This document shows positions 1 through 10,717 of a stretch of DNA of 64,000 bases, piece after piece. The DNA lies in NCBI RefSeq assembly GCF_000219625.1, contig NC_018218.1:2046001-2110000 (forward strand), given 5' to 3'. The notes below the pieces were generated by a model. It ran no database searches. It saw only the letters and a program-made list of their open reading frames with translations, and was not told where the DNA came from. The position numbers and the translations under genes were made by a program. Numbering within the stretch: position 1 is the first letter of the stretch; each line of letters starts with the position of its first letter. This DNA is from Zymoseptoria tritici IPO323 (taxonomy: Eukaryota > Ascomycota > Dothideomycetes > Mycosphaerellales > Mycosphaerellaceae).

Positions 1-1178
1 GCCCGACCACGACCAGTTCATGCTCGTCAAGAACCTCTGCATTCTCGAGTTGGAGCTGGCCAGGCTCAAGTTTCCCGCGCACGGATCGCTATACCTGCGG
101 CAGTCCCTGCAGAGTAGCGGCCATGTAACTGTGCCCTTGGACGCATCGGAAGATCCGGAAGGTCGATTCTGCATCGGCCCTACCTGTGGCCGCCTGTGGC
201 ACGAGGAAGGAACCAGTGGTGTCAGAAAAAAAGGTCCATGTAGGTCCTCTGTACCATTGGTTGACATATATGACAAGCACACTCACAACTGACGTACTAG
301 GGGTCAGCCTTGCCGCGTTCGGCGAGGCGCTCGCAGAACGTGAGATCGCCCGTCTCGAAAACAATCGAAGCGAACAGAAGTCATCAGATCTTCATCCAAA
401 GGCCGAGCAAATCGCCTTGCTACAGCTCGCCCGGGAGGTCGCGACCCGCATGAGCGCAGAGAGCCTACCCGGGCAATTCGCCAGTCCAACGCTCTGGCAC
501 AGCGATCTTCACCTCGGAAATATCTACGTGTCAGAAGAGGATCGAACCAAAATCGTGTCTATCATAGACTGGCAGTCTCTCGTCATTCAACCCTTGTTGT
601 GTCAAGTCCGTTTCCCCGAAATCCTCGAGCTTCCCGAGGACTACGAAATTGGAGGACCGGCTCCGTCTCGCCCGGTGGGTTTCGACGAGATGAAACAAGA
701 TGAGCGTATGCTGGCAATACACGAGTTCAAACAAGTGTGCATGGCCAGGGCGTACGAGGCCGCATTTGGGATCAAAAGTCCACAAGTGTGTAATGCGCTT
801 TTACTGCCATCTTACCTGAAGGACTTCTTCGAGCGTTGCGGTGAGGTTTCGGAAGAGGGCGCGACCCCTCTCCGAGCCTGTCTCATCGAGCTAGCGAAGG
901 ACTGGGAAGAGTTGGGCTGCGCAGGCAAGTGTCCGGTTGCGTTCACCGTAGACGATCTGGCCAGGCACGAACTGGAGTTCAAAGACTACTCAATGTACCA
1001 TGACCTCCAAGCCATGGCTCGCAAATGCTTGGGTACTGATTCGGAGGGATGGCTAGCACCTGCAGTCAACATTCACGTTAAGCGACAGCAAAACAAAGAC
1101 TTGTTGCAAATGATGATGGATAGAAGCGCTGAATACGGCAAGACTCCGGAGGAGGTGCGCAAGATATGGCCCTTTTGA
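1..1178 (+). CDS. AIM9-like aminoglycoside-phosphotransferase-family protein, 5' end cut off
   Basis: Partial gene; the start lies upstream of the window. The first exon is open from base 2 and ends at 239. A 61-bp intron (240-300, donor GTAGGT, acceptor CTAG) joins it to the exon 301-1178. The splice makes a G-P-W-V-S-L junction, and the frame then runs without a stop to TGA 1176-1178. The phosphotransferase (APH) fold is supported by H-S-D-L-H-L-G-N, the Brenner-type catalytic loop, and by I-I-D-W-Q about 20 residues later, the metal-binding position. Upstream, G-S-L-Y and F-C-I-G-P resemble the N-terminal part of fungal AIM9 (altered inheritance of mitochondria 9) and related phosphotransferases. 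AIM9 relatives are mitochondrial, but the targeting end is missing here, so location cannot be judged. The substrate is unknown. The family call is firm; the AIM9 subgroup is an inference. Confidence 0.8.
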
Positions 1179-1184
1179 AAGAGG

Positions 1185-1690
1185 CTTTCCTGCGACAAGC
1201 ACACCACTCGACTTCGCCCTAATCGAACTGGCGATTCTTACGCCAAGGGTTCGGAAAGCTGCGTTGAATCGTGCGTCAGCCTTCCAGTCACCAATGGCTA
1301 CCCAGGCGCCTCCATTGACAAGATACTCCAAACGTTGGCGGCTGCTATATCCAATCCTGCATTGGAGTATGACATTGTTCCCGCTTTCGTTCAGCCGACC
1401 TTCTCCTTCAACACTTTCTCGCCCAGCTCGAACACTTTCCTGATCTCCATCTTCTTGTTGGTCTTCGGGTGTGTCGGTTTTGACCGGGAGCGTCGCAACG
1501 TTGCTATGTGTTCCGTACTTTGCCTTGTACTTCTTCAGGGCGGTATTCTTGGCTTCCGCATTGACCTGGAGGTACACGTTCCTGTAAACTCCCTCGATTT
1601 CTTCTCCGGCGTCGTAGCGGAGCTCCGAGGGCTGTGATTTCGCGGGCGCGATGCGATCTCCCGGCGTGTAGCCTATGAAGAATTTCTTGT
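1185..1690 (-). pseudogene. Possible relic of a coding region, unknown family
   Basis: On the minus strand a frame stays open for about 165 codons from 1690. Its first 60-80 residues look protein-like: charged, with a helix-like stretch rich in Lys, Ala and Tyr around 1500-1580. There is no convincing ATG at its start, no clear splice partner upstream, and the tail drifts into low-quality sequence that converges on the phosphotransferase gene. I do not recognise the family. It may be a gene remnant or chance; confidence is low. Confidence 0.2.
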
Positions 1691-2373
1691 ATCAATTATC
1701 CAGCGATTCAGCTTCCTCAAGACCTTCGACATGGTCTCTGTTCGGAGCGGGAATGTACAAGCTTGGGTCGGTTTGCTAAAAGGAGAAGCCTGAAGAATGT
1801 GTACGCGTTGAAGCAATCGTCGAGATACCTGCGAATACTTATGCCGCTGGCTCATGTGAAGGAGTTCGGAACATATGGCCTTGTTCTCTAGAGACTTGTG
1901 CCGCCCACGATGCATGTCAGCGGTTAGGCAGGTGAACGACATGGGTGTCATCCTGGCGATGTTGCGAGGCATGTCAGCAGACATGGCAGTGTTGCGTAGC
2001 TCGAGCATCACACACCAACGCATAGCACGACATCATCGCTATCCCAAAAGCAGTTCATCAGACATGTGGCCCAAAGCCAGTCGTTGGGGTCCATGTATGC
2101 CCATCACTCATTACGCGCCGGCAACCACGAATAATTGCTGCGCCGCTGCAGTGAGACGGCAGTGGAGGGAGCGACCATAACCCATTCGCAATCGTCGACC
2201 TGCCTGTCACAGGAACATCCTTGAACCGCGAAGCCTCTGGCAGCTCGGCTAGGTCGTGACATTCAGCGAGTCTATGGCGTGCGCAGCCTGCTGAGGACAG
2301 TCCTGTGGGAGGGAGGGAGACGGGCCTCGAGGCACTTGGAGTGTTTCGTCTGGACTGTGCAGCATGCTCTGTC

Positions 2374-2455
2374 GTCGAGCTCACTTGCCAAGACATCGCA
2401 TGGGCCAGAAATGTGCGTGAATGCAAATGTCAACATCTTCTGCCATCCATCGTCT
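2374..2455 (+). repeat. Diverged dispersed repeat, copy A
   Basis: This stretch matches the reverse complement of 13863-13956 over roughly 80-90 bases, with a small gap in the middle and mostly transition differences. The best-conserved part is GTCAACATCTTCTGCCATCC; GCTCAC-TGCCAAGACAT-GCATG also matches. In one frame the first half of both copies begins L-T-C-Q-D-I-A, after which the frames diverge because of the indel. It may be a relic of a small duplicated Cys-rich gene or of a dispersed element. Copy number elsewhere in the genome is unknown. Confidence 0.6.
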
Positions 2456-2572
2456 GTTGATAGGAAAAGCCTCAGGGGCAATCCACAAGAGCTAAATTAC
2501 GTCGCGATTTGTGCACGGAAAATCGAATAAATCGAGCCCGCGCCAATACGAACGCGCACCTCTCCTCTAGAA

Positions 2573-3075
2573 CTACAATGCGAAGCCATCTGCCGCATCT
2601 TTCAAAGGTTGAACAATCTCCTCCAACACCATTCTCGAGGCATCCAGATCGTCGGCTTCTTCGGCGTTTGGAGCCTCTAAGCATGAATGTACTGCCTGAG
2701 CATACCGCAAACCTAGCTCGTTCTGCACCGTTTTACTCAACCGCATGGCGGTAAGAAAGGGCGTATAAGTCCATGGCTCTCCTGTGTCATCTTTCTCATC
2801 CACTTGAGCCAAGTTCTTGATTGCTCGGTTGTAACCAACTTCGAGTAAGCAGATGCCAAGACGGAATAGTGATGGGCTCCTAACCCAGCTCTGCACGCTG
2901 TCCGAAGCCGAAGGGTCAAATGTAGACGATGTCGACGCACGGTGTGCAGCATGTGGCCGTTCCAGTGGTTCCATTATCCAACGAATTCCGTCGTTCCATT
3001 TCGCTGGGAGCCCAAGATTGGCAGATTCAAGTATCGAGCGTCGTCTTCGTGCCGCTTGTGGATGGAAGCAACGTC
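2573..3075 (-). pseudogene. C-terminal fragment resembling DUF7580-domain proteins
   Basis: The minus-strand frame ends at the stop at 2573 and is open back to a TGA near 3075. The 133 residues following the ATG at 2974 contain L-F-R-L-G-I-C-L-L-E-V-G-Y, then an R-Y-x-x-A-V-x-x-C-L segment and a V-L-E-E-I-V-Q-P-L tail. This order is familiar from the C-terminus of fungal DUF7580 proteins, some of which carry prion-inhibition-type N-terminal domains. The complete family is several hundred residues long. Here the upstream part is absent and the ankyrin gene ends at 3080, so this is a truncated remnant rather than a full gene. The family assignment rests on pattern memory and is moderate. Confidence 0.45.
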
Positions 3076-3079
3076 CCGA

Positions 3080-4858
3080 TCACATCACACGACGACGAAG
3101 CCCCCATCCTCCTCTCTCCTTCAATGGCCTCTCATCTTTCAACTCCGCATCCGTCTTCCGCATCCGTAACCTTTCAAACCAACCCTCAGGATACACCAGG
3201 CACAAGAACCTCTCCTCGTTTTGCTCGTCATCCCAACCTGGATCCATCTCGGCCACTACCTTGACAGGCGCTCGATAGTCTGTACTCCTCGACACCCACA
3301 CCCTTTTCGTTTTGCCCAACTCGATCCTCCTGTCAATCGACTCCACCGGTCCATCGAGCGAGAGCAAGACTCTCGCCACTTCCTCATCTTGCCGGTCAAT
3401 CGCCAGCCAGAGCGGCGTCGGTCCGTTGGCGAATTTTCCACCGGACTGGTGGATGTCCGCGTTGTACGTTCCCGCTAGGAGACGTGCCATTTCAGCATGT
3501 CCTTCCGCGGTGGCGATGTAGAGAGCGCTGACGAGTTGTGTGGGGTGCAGGACGTTGATGTCTCCGTGGTAAGTGTCGATGAGCAAGGGAACGATGAGGA
3601 GGGCATTGGACGAGGCGGCGGTGAGGAGCAGAGTGGTGACCAGGGACTTGTTCGTATCGGATTGGTTGTTCGTGTCTCGGATGAGATAGGAGAGGAGCAG
3701 GAAGAGGGTCGACGGGTGGTTGGCCGACGTGGCCTTTTCTGCTGATGATCGGAGGGCTTCAAGGACCGCTGGCGTATGTCCTTCTGAAATTCGAGGGACA
3801 TAAGCCAGCATCTTCTGCAGAATCTCCACGCAGCCGCCTGAGCCGCCTTGCTCGATGACACCTAGCAACATCTCTTGTTGCTCGACCGTAAGGTGATCGC
3901 GGAACCACCACAGTCCACCCATTTCAAGACCCAGTGGTGGATCTGGCAAGCCGGCCTCCTTCAGAATCATCTCGAATGCCTCTTCATCCCCAAAACTGGC
4001 CGCCGCTCGCAAGGCGTCCGGACTGAACCCACACGGCCCCAACAACAACTTCACAATCTCCAACCCACCCTGTCCCGCTCCAAATTCCAACGCGTTCCAA
4101 TTCCTCCCCTCGCTCGACTCCCTCGACCCAGCATCCGCCCCATGCTCCAGCAACCATTTCACCACTTCTGCGCTGCCTCCCACCGCGGCTCTCATCAACG
4201 CCGTGCCGCCGTACTTGTCCACTCCGTTGATATTCATCTTGCCTTGTTCGCCAAGCAAAACCCGCACCACGTCCAATCGTCCGTCATGCGCCGCCGCGTG
4301 CAACACCAACGGCTCAACAGGCCTCTCCTCTCCCCTTTCCGCCAGCAAAATCTCCACCACCTTGACATTTCCCGCCACCGCCGCTTCGAACAACAAGTGA
4401 TCCTCCTCCTCCTCCTGATACTGCGCTTCCTCGAGCCACTTCTCCAACTCCCTATGCAAACTATCCTCTTCCGCACCCAAGACCTCCTTTCGTCTCCCTT
4501 CCTCGTAGCTCTCTACGGCATTCTCCCACCCCCTCTGGCCCATCTCCCGCACCACCACCTGTCCCGTCCCCACGACCGCCCTCGCAATGCTCACCAACCC
4601 CAACCTCGTCGCTTCGAAGAACAAGTACGGCGCCACCTTGGAATCCTCACCGATCGCGTCCTGTGTCACACGAACCTGCTCGTCGAGGGGCGAGGCGGTG
4701 ATCTCCTGTAGAAGTCCCCGGGCACGAGCGCGGTGGGACAATCCGTCCGGAGAGAAATGAGCGGGGTTGAGGACATTTTGGCCGTTGCGAGGGATGCTCG
4801 GGGTGGTTCTTTCCATGTCTGAGCGGGCGGCGGAGCCAAATGGAGTCGAGGACGACAT
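3080..4858 (-). CDS. Ankyrin-repeat protein, single exon, 592 aa
   Basis: An uninterrupted minus-strand frame from ATG 4858 to TGA 3080. The frame is open further upstream, but only from a GTG; 4858 is the first ATG, followed by M-S-S-S-T-P-F-G. At least three ankyrin repeats are visible in the middle (about residues 140-260), with segments of the type L-L-F-E-A-A-V-A-G-N, H-A-A-A-H-D-G-R-L-D-V-V-R-V-L-L and T-A-L-M-R-A-A-V-G-G. Two more occur near residues 400-500, including A-L-Y-I-A-T-A-E-G-H. No catalytic domain, signal peptide or membrane helix is seen. The C-terminal 60 residues are basic and not ankyrin. Ankyrin repeats mediate protein contacts; the partner is unknown. A large open frame on the opposite strand is a codon-bias shadow. 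Confidence 0.85.
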   Translation of the reverse strand: MSSSTPFGSAARSDMERTTPSIPRNGQNVLNPAHFSPDGLSHRARARGLLQEITASPLDEQVRVTQDAIGEDSKVAPYLFFEATRLGLVSIARAVVGTGQVVVREMGQRGWENAVESYEEGRRKEVLGAEEDSLHRELEKWLEEAQYQEEEEDHLLFEAAVAGNVKVVEILLAERGEERPVEPLVLHAAAHDGRLDVVRVLLGEQGKMNINGVDKYGGTALMRAAVGGSAEVVKWLLEHGADAGSRESSEGRNWNALEFGAGQGGLEIVKLLLGPCGFSPDALRAAASFGDEEAFEMILKEAGLPDPPLGLEMGGLWWFRDHLTVEQQEMLLGVIEQGGSGGCVEILQKMLAYVPRISEGHTPAVLEALRSSAEKATSANHPSTLFLLLSYLIRDTNNQSDTNKSLVTTLLLTAASSNALLIVPLLIDTYHGDINVLHPTQLVSALYIATAEGHAEMARLLAGTYNADIHQSGGKFANGPTPLWLAIDRQDEEVARVLLSLDGPVESIDRRIELGKTKRVWVSRSTDYRAPVKVVAEMDPGWDDEQNEERFLCLVYPEGWFERLRMRKTDAELKDERPLKERGGWGLRRRVM

Positions 4859-5849
4859 TTTTGTTTTTCTTTGGATCCGAATGGGGCGAGATGGGAGGTG
4901 GAATTGTGCGTGCTGTGGATTTCGAAGCAAGTGGGAGACAACGGCGTGTTGATGAGACGGCGGTAATGGGTGCACTGATATGTAAAGTGCCTTCCCGTCT
5001 TTACAGGAGCGCTGAGAGAGATTACCTGGTCATTGCAAGGTGACATGTATATGCGAGGCCGCTGGAAGGATTGATCGACCTTTTTTAGGCCGCAAGCCGG
5101 CGCTGCCTAGGACGAAAGGATTCCTGTGCCCTTTATGCAGCTAGGAGAGTATAGACTGCAGCACAGCTTCTCCGGCTCGCTGACTGAGGATGATGACAGA
5201 ATCCGCCTGCGCGCTTTCGAAGAGAACTCATGCGATAAGATTTCGAAACTTGTCCGGCATTTGGCTTCTGCAGAGGGATGTATCATGTGCTGTTGAATCA
5301 CACTCTCACCAATTGAGTGCCTCGGGCCGCATTCACCTGTCCCTCCGACGATGTGTACATGGTGTAGACTTTGCACAGCCTCTGCTCAGACACGTGAAGA
5401 ACCCGAGCGCCGACTTTGTCTTGTTTCAAGACTCCCCGACCATGGAGCACGGCTTTAGGTAGTCCGCGTCATCGAGATGGGCGGAATGCCATCTCGTATC
5501 CGTTGTACACAGGCTTCATGTCGTTGACATATGACCGATACAGTGTCTTGCTCTCTTCCTTTCTCTGTCTCATCTGGCATTGATTAGTGCAATGTCTACT
5601 GCGAATGGGTATATCGAACAAGCCAGTGGTCATCTCGACATTCTCTCCAACCACGTCCTGTGCGATTGTCCTCTCTATCCTGTGGAGCTCAAACATTTCC
5701 TGTCTGCCTTCTTGCGTCCAATCCTGCTCTTACTGTATGCTCCAGATTGTTCGCCCATATGCATGCTCTCTCGCTATGCTCGAGTCCTTTTCTGTGCTTC
5801 ATGCCGTCTCTCTAATCCAGTCCTGCTCTTCTCTCAATCCCTACCTCCC
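4859..5849. other. Intergenic region, nothing recognised
   Basis: About 990 bp between the ankyrin gene start and the stop of the membrane-protein gene. Only short frames without coding character are present. It should contain the ankyrin gene promoter and the membrane-protein gene terminator, but I see no defined motif. Confidence 0.5.
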
Positions 5850-6504
5850 TCACTGCGGGTCCGGAATCGGTTCATAGTCGTCGTTTTGCGGATAAAAGTA
5901 CGCTCCGGCCATGATGCCCAATGCATCAACCAGCAATGTAATCCAGCTGATGGTACAGAGTATCCACGCCGTTCCCAGTTCCCAGCCGACGAAGAATCGC
6001 TTGTCTTTCTCATACAGCGCAGCCTAGAAATGACAGCAATTAGCGTTACCTTCCTCCGTTTCAAACCACCAAAGATGTTTGGCAACTCACCACCAACGCC
6101 ATAGCAGTCAACTGACTGCCTGCCACCACGGCCAACAATCCCACCAACACCTTCCATCCCTTCTCCCTCACCTGCCTCCCTCCCACCAGCACCGTGACAT
6201 ACGCCACCAAACAAGCCAACATGAGCACGACGCTAAAGTTCATGAGAAACGCGCTCGTCCTCCACGCCGAACAGAAGCCCCTCTCCTCGCCGTGACATTC
6301 TTCCGGCGGAGGAAAGGGCGTGCATGTGTTGGTGATGGAAGAGCAGCGCGAATGTAGGCCGTAGGTGACGCGGATGGGAGTGCTGTCGTGGGCGGTGGGA
6401 GAGGTGTAGACGACCCAGGTGGGCAGGGCGATGGAGGTGATAGTCAAGGCGGCGGAGGAGAGGAAGAGCCAGAGGGAGATGCCGTAGATGATGCGGCGGG
6501 GCAT
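5850..6504 (-). CDS. Small four-helix (claudin/SUR7-like) membrane protein, two exons, 195 aa
   Basis: Exon 1 is 6504-6091 and exon 2 is 6023-5850, separated by a 67-bp intron (6090-6024, GTGAGT..CTAG, phase 0). ATG 6504 is preferred because the first hydrophobic helix begins a few residues later; the upstream open frame has only a GTG start and a low-complexity Ser/Thr/Pro stretch. Four hydrophobic segments are visible, around residues 5-30, 74-98, 104-130 and 148-172. A Cys-containing extracellular loop carries G-L-H-S-R-C after the first helix, which recalls the G-L-W-x-x-C loop of claudin/PMP22-type and fungal SUR7/PalI proteins. The tail ends D-D-Y-E-P-I-P-D-P-Q. It is probably a plasma-membrane protein; the exact subfamily is not settled. 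Confidence 0.75.
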
Positions 6505-8016
6505 GGTTGGTGGGAGTACCGTGGTACGAGGAGGAGGGGCGGTTGTGGTGGTACTGGTAGAGGATGAGGCGGACTCGAGATCGGATTTGGGTTGTCGCGT
6601 AAGGCTGTCGACGGGTGATTCCAACGTTGCGACGGGCTGTATGTTCAGAAGTGGATGTAGTATACTCCAAGGCGGTGAAGTATCGTCGCCAGCGACGACG
6701 TCGTCAAATGTTGTTGTCGTTTTCACCTTCCAGGCCGAGGAAGACGGGACGCTGAAGCTTTCTCATCCCACCAGCCCAGCGATGATCCTTGGACACCTCA
6801 GGACAGCTTCTCCTCGCTCTCCACATTTTCAGAATCTCCCGGCCCGCCCTGAGGCAACAAAGATTCGAGATTCCTCCAACATAATGCGTCTACGGACTAC
6901 CCGGACAATGCAAGTCACACAAAGTCACCTGACGACAATGATACAACCTGGAAGCAACGTCAACTCATATCGACTTGGGATCTCGCAATTCGCTCGAGGC
7001 TCCATCAGGACAAATGCGACATCATCGTGCAGCCACTCCGGTACTAGTAATCGAGAATGAGATGCTTTACTTCGTACAGCACAGCCGACCAGCCGATGTC
7101 ACCATTGAAGCCCTGAAAAACGTTCGCCTGGGCGGACAGGGCATGGGCCAGCCGACCAGGCGAGACCGCGAGACATATTTTGCCTTTGCCGGGTTCAGTT
7201 TCATCATCATCTCAATCGACCAGGGCCTCACTCCGAGTCCGACGACATTGGTTGGACGGGAGAAGGGACGAAGAACACCCGAGATCTACTTCGTAAGTCA
7301 CCTCCGTACCGCCCTCTCCGCACGAGCTGATCGGTGAAGCCGAATCCTTCGTATGTATTGGCATGGCCTGGTACATGTACATGCAATCGACGCTCTGGCC
7401 TCGTCTGGACTGCCGCCACGTCGAAGAGTACGAAGCAAGGTACAGGAGTACCTTCGCCTAGAACTAGTGCGCAGCCTCACCAAATTTGTGTTGGCAGAGC
7501 GTTGGCGACACGGCTCACACTTTCCCGGTGCGTTGCACGTATTCGGTCAAGTCCCTGGTTCTCCTCCCCAGTCGAACGAATCACAGACCCTTGAGTCCTG
7601 GAACCTCAATCTCGTCCGATCATGCCACCTCCCGGGGCGGCCGAAGAGACACAGTTTTCCCTTTCCTCTACATTTGATTTTTTGATACCAAGTCTCTTGG
7701 CCATGCGCCTTCTGACATCTGAACCATCTTCCCTTGAACGCCACACGAATGCACGCGGCAGACAATACTCGTGAATTCTCGTGCCGATCCCCAGGAATAG
7801 GCGACCCGCGTCGCTGGCGTGCATTCTGGCCCGCTGACCCACCGTTTTACCGCTTGTATGGCGGAATATGCACGCGCACCAACGACATTCACCAAGCGAT
7901 TTGCACGCTCGTCCGGGGGAAATACAAGTCCTGTCGATCTGCCGCCCTTGGCTATAATATCTCTTTGCTTCCCTCGTCGCGCAGTCTGTCGATACCCCAT
8001 CCTGATCACATCCATC
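6505..8016. other. Intergenic region between divergent genes
   Basis: About 1.5 kb separating the membrane-protein start (-) from the GH79 start (+). I find no convincing exon, tRNA or repeat. It must hold both promoters; no specific site could be defined. Confidence 0.5.
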
Positions 8017-9665
8017 ATGATGTGGTCCTCTTTACTACTGCTGCCGCTCGCAGTACCTCTCGCACTGTCGACGCCACTACTCGAGACTCGCCAATCACTC
8101 CTCGTCCACGTGCCTTTCAACACTCCGAACGGCGCATCCGATGTCGTTCCTCACAACTACGCCGCGCTGGCCATGAGGTAAGCTTGAAGAATATGCAACC
8201 CCTGGAGTGCATTTCGAGATTCTTTCCTCGTGTCAATGGTTCATCTTCCAAGCCGTCGCTGACCCATTGCACCTACAGCCAGCATTCATTTCATGAATAC
8301 GCCGGCAACAAAGCCTCACCCAACATCTTCTCCCGCAACCTCATCAACTCCATCTCCTCAAGACAAGGCGCTCCCGTGGCAATCCGCGTCGGCGGCACAT
8401 CCGGCGACTTTTCCGTCTTCTTACCTAACCAACGGGAGGCTCTCACTCTCCCACCTGGCGCGGAACCTGGAGGTATCCCTAGAGGGATGCGCATTGGAAC
8501 TGCCTGGTTCGAGGGATTTAGCGTCCTCCCCAACGTTCGATGGACGTACATGGCCCATCTCGCCAACGATTCCAACGGACAGCTCGCCAATTCCGTCGCC
8601 GCTGTACGCGAAGCTCTCAAGAACATTCCCTGGGGCACCCTGGATGCTCTGGAAATTGGCAACGAGGTCAACTTCTATCCCAATGTCAACCGTCCCGGTA
8701 GCTACTCCCCATCGTCCTACCTCTCCGACTTCCATCGATACCGCACCGCCATCGACAACGCCGTTGGTCCTCAGCCCTATCAAGCTCCCGTTCTGTATGA
8801 AAACAACTGCCCCTGGTGCTTAGCCAACATCTTCAACCTGGGTCAAGGTCGCGACCCACCCATCAAATCCGCCGCTCCTCATCACTACATGGATGGCGGA
8901 CCTCAACCCATGTCCCGTCAAGCCGCTTACATGAACCACACCCGCATCGCGCGCAAACTGGATGCTTTCAAAGCTCCCATCGCCTGGCTCAAAGCCAACC
9001 GCCCCAATATTCCGCTCCACCTCGCCGAGGTCAACTCGAACACCTACTCCCAAGGTAATGAAGAAAAGATCGGCGTCTTCGGCAGCGCTCTGTGGCTCGT
9101 CGACTACATGCTCTACGGCGCCACCCTCGGCATCAAACGCATGAATGTCCAGCAATCCACCGGCTTCGCCTACACCTCCTGGCGCGCCGTCGAGTACTTT
9201 GGCAAACCCGCCGCCGTCCTGCCGCCATACTACGCCCACCCCTTCGTCGCGGACGTCATCGGTAACTCTGGCAACGTTCGCATCCACGACCTCAAACTCG
9301 GTCTCGACCTCCTCTCCGCGTACGCCGTCTACGACACATCTTCCAACACCGTCTCCAAAATCGTCCTCATCAACCTCCACGACTGGTCTCCTTCATCATC
9401 CTCTTCCTCCCGTCCCTCGCGCTCCGTCTCCTTCAAGCTCGGCGGCTCCAGCTACGGCAGCACCGTCCGGATCGAGAAACTCACTGCTCCTGGCGCGGAC
9501 GTCCAGGACGCGAGCCGCATTTCCTGGAAAGGACAGAGCTGGACGCGCGCGAGCAATGGCTTGCCGGTTTCCGGCACCAGCACGACGCAAGCAACGAGGG
9601 CGAATAATGGACGGTTCGCCGTGAATATTCGCGCGAGCGAGGCGTTATTGTTGACGCTGACTTGA
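8017..9665 (+). CDS. Secreted glycoside hydrolase family 79 (beta-glucuronidase-like), two exons, 515 aa
   Basis: Exon 1 is 8017-8177 and exon 2 is 8279-9665; the 101-bp intron (GTAAGC..CTACAG) splits a Ser codon. Two adjacent ATGs (8017, 8020) precede a clear signal peptide, M-M-W-S-S-L-L-L-L-P-L-A, so the protein should be secreted. GH79 character: A-I-R-V-G-G-T-S-G-D near the start of the barrel, A-L-E-I-G-N-E-V with the likely acid/base Glu about residue 183, H-L-A-E-V-N-S with the likely nucleophile Glu about residue 304, and a C-terminal beta domain. GH79 enzymes release glucuronic or 4-O-methyl-glucuronic acid from glycans such as arabinogalactan proteins. The length fits fungal members. 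Substrate specificity cannot be read from sequence. Confidence 0.9.
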
Positions 9666-10717
9666 GGATCAATATTGACGATGAGATACAGTATCGTCGA
9701 TTGATCAGGAAGAATTTGCATTCTCAGCACGGTCATTATCTTTGAAGCGTTTTTGCATCTTGCATTTGGGTCTTGAGAAAATAGACAGGTACCAACGACA
9801 CGGCCGACACACATACACAAAAGCATCATATATCGCGAGAACTCCTTACGGCGGGAAATCGACAGGGACGGGAACGAGTGGAAGAGGAGCAGACAAAGCT
9901 GTTTTGCCGGGCTTTGCGGTTTTGCAATTTAGCGTTTTTATTATACCACCTTGTGTTGTTTTTTTTTAGCATTCGAGACACTCTTTGGAGTAGCAGGCGA
10001 GATACTCTTGGATAAAATGAGGAATCGAGACAATTGGGCAATGAGTTGAATTTCGACTCTCTCCACCTCTATCGCAAGCTTCAAAAGACCTGGTGAGGCT
10101 ATACGAGTCAAGACGAACCCAATTTCCCCATCTCCTCTCCTATCCTGCGCCCTCCCCTCGGTCGGGCCTCGAATTCTCAAATTTCCACCCATGCCAAACC
10201 ACGGACCACCATCGGTCAGGACTCAGCCCCATCTCATCTCAACGATGCGAACAAAGTTCAGCCGCTTTCCCGTTCCTCAAAACGGCTATGAATCCGCCCG
10301 GCATCTCGAAGTTGCCGTTGGCGATGATTACAAGCTCTGGTACCCTGGTCAAGGGAAGAGAGGCGATGACCGGAATGAAAATCAGATGAGAAGGCCATGT
10401 TTTGTCGATGAAGGGTTTTGAATGTTTTAGAGCATGGCGTGATTGTTTGGTTTCGGGAGGATGGTATGGCTCAATATTAAACCATGTCGGTGAAACGTTG
10501 ACGGTCTTCGTATCCGATCCCCGAAGCGACGACGACTTGTCACTTGACGAGGTCACGAACGCGCGAAGCTTCGGCATTCCGCAATCTTCAGTCTCGATTT
10601 CATTAGCTGTCGTGATTTCTAGTCTGTCCAACCCTTTGCGCCTTGAAGAGCGCCTTTTCTGCCCTCACGTCACAACAACCTTGTCCATCCGTTCTGCACC
10701 TGCCTTTCATCGACCGT
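9666..10717. other. Intergenic region between convergent genes
   Basis: About 1.05 kb between the stops of GH79 (+) and phosphoketolase (-). It contains an AT-rich stretch with a T run near 9960-9968 that may belong to 3' ends. No gene, repeat or RNA was recognised. Confidence 0.5.

Noticed and set aside
3875..4711. A 278-codon plus-strand frame opposite the ankyrin gene
   Set aside because: Composition (His, Pro, Arg, Leu repeats) is that of an antisense frame produced by codon bias.
7353..7685. 110-codon plus-strand frame upstream of GH79
   Set aside because: No family resemblance, no splice partners; ordinary promoter-region frame.
9946..9969. Poly-T tract as a Pol III terminator of an RNA gene
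   Set aside because: No tRNA or other Pol III promoter boxes upstream; more likely part of 3' untranslated DNA.
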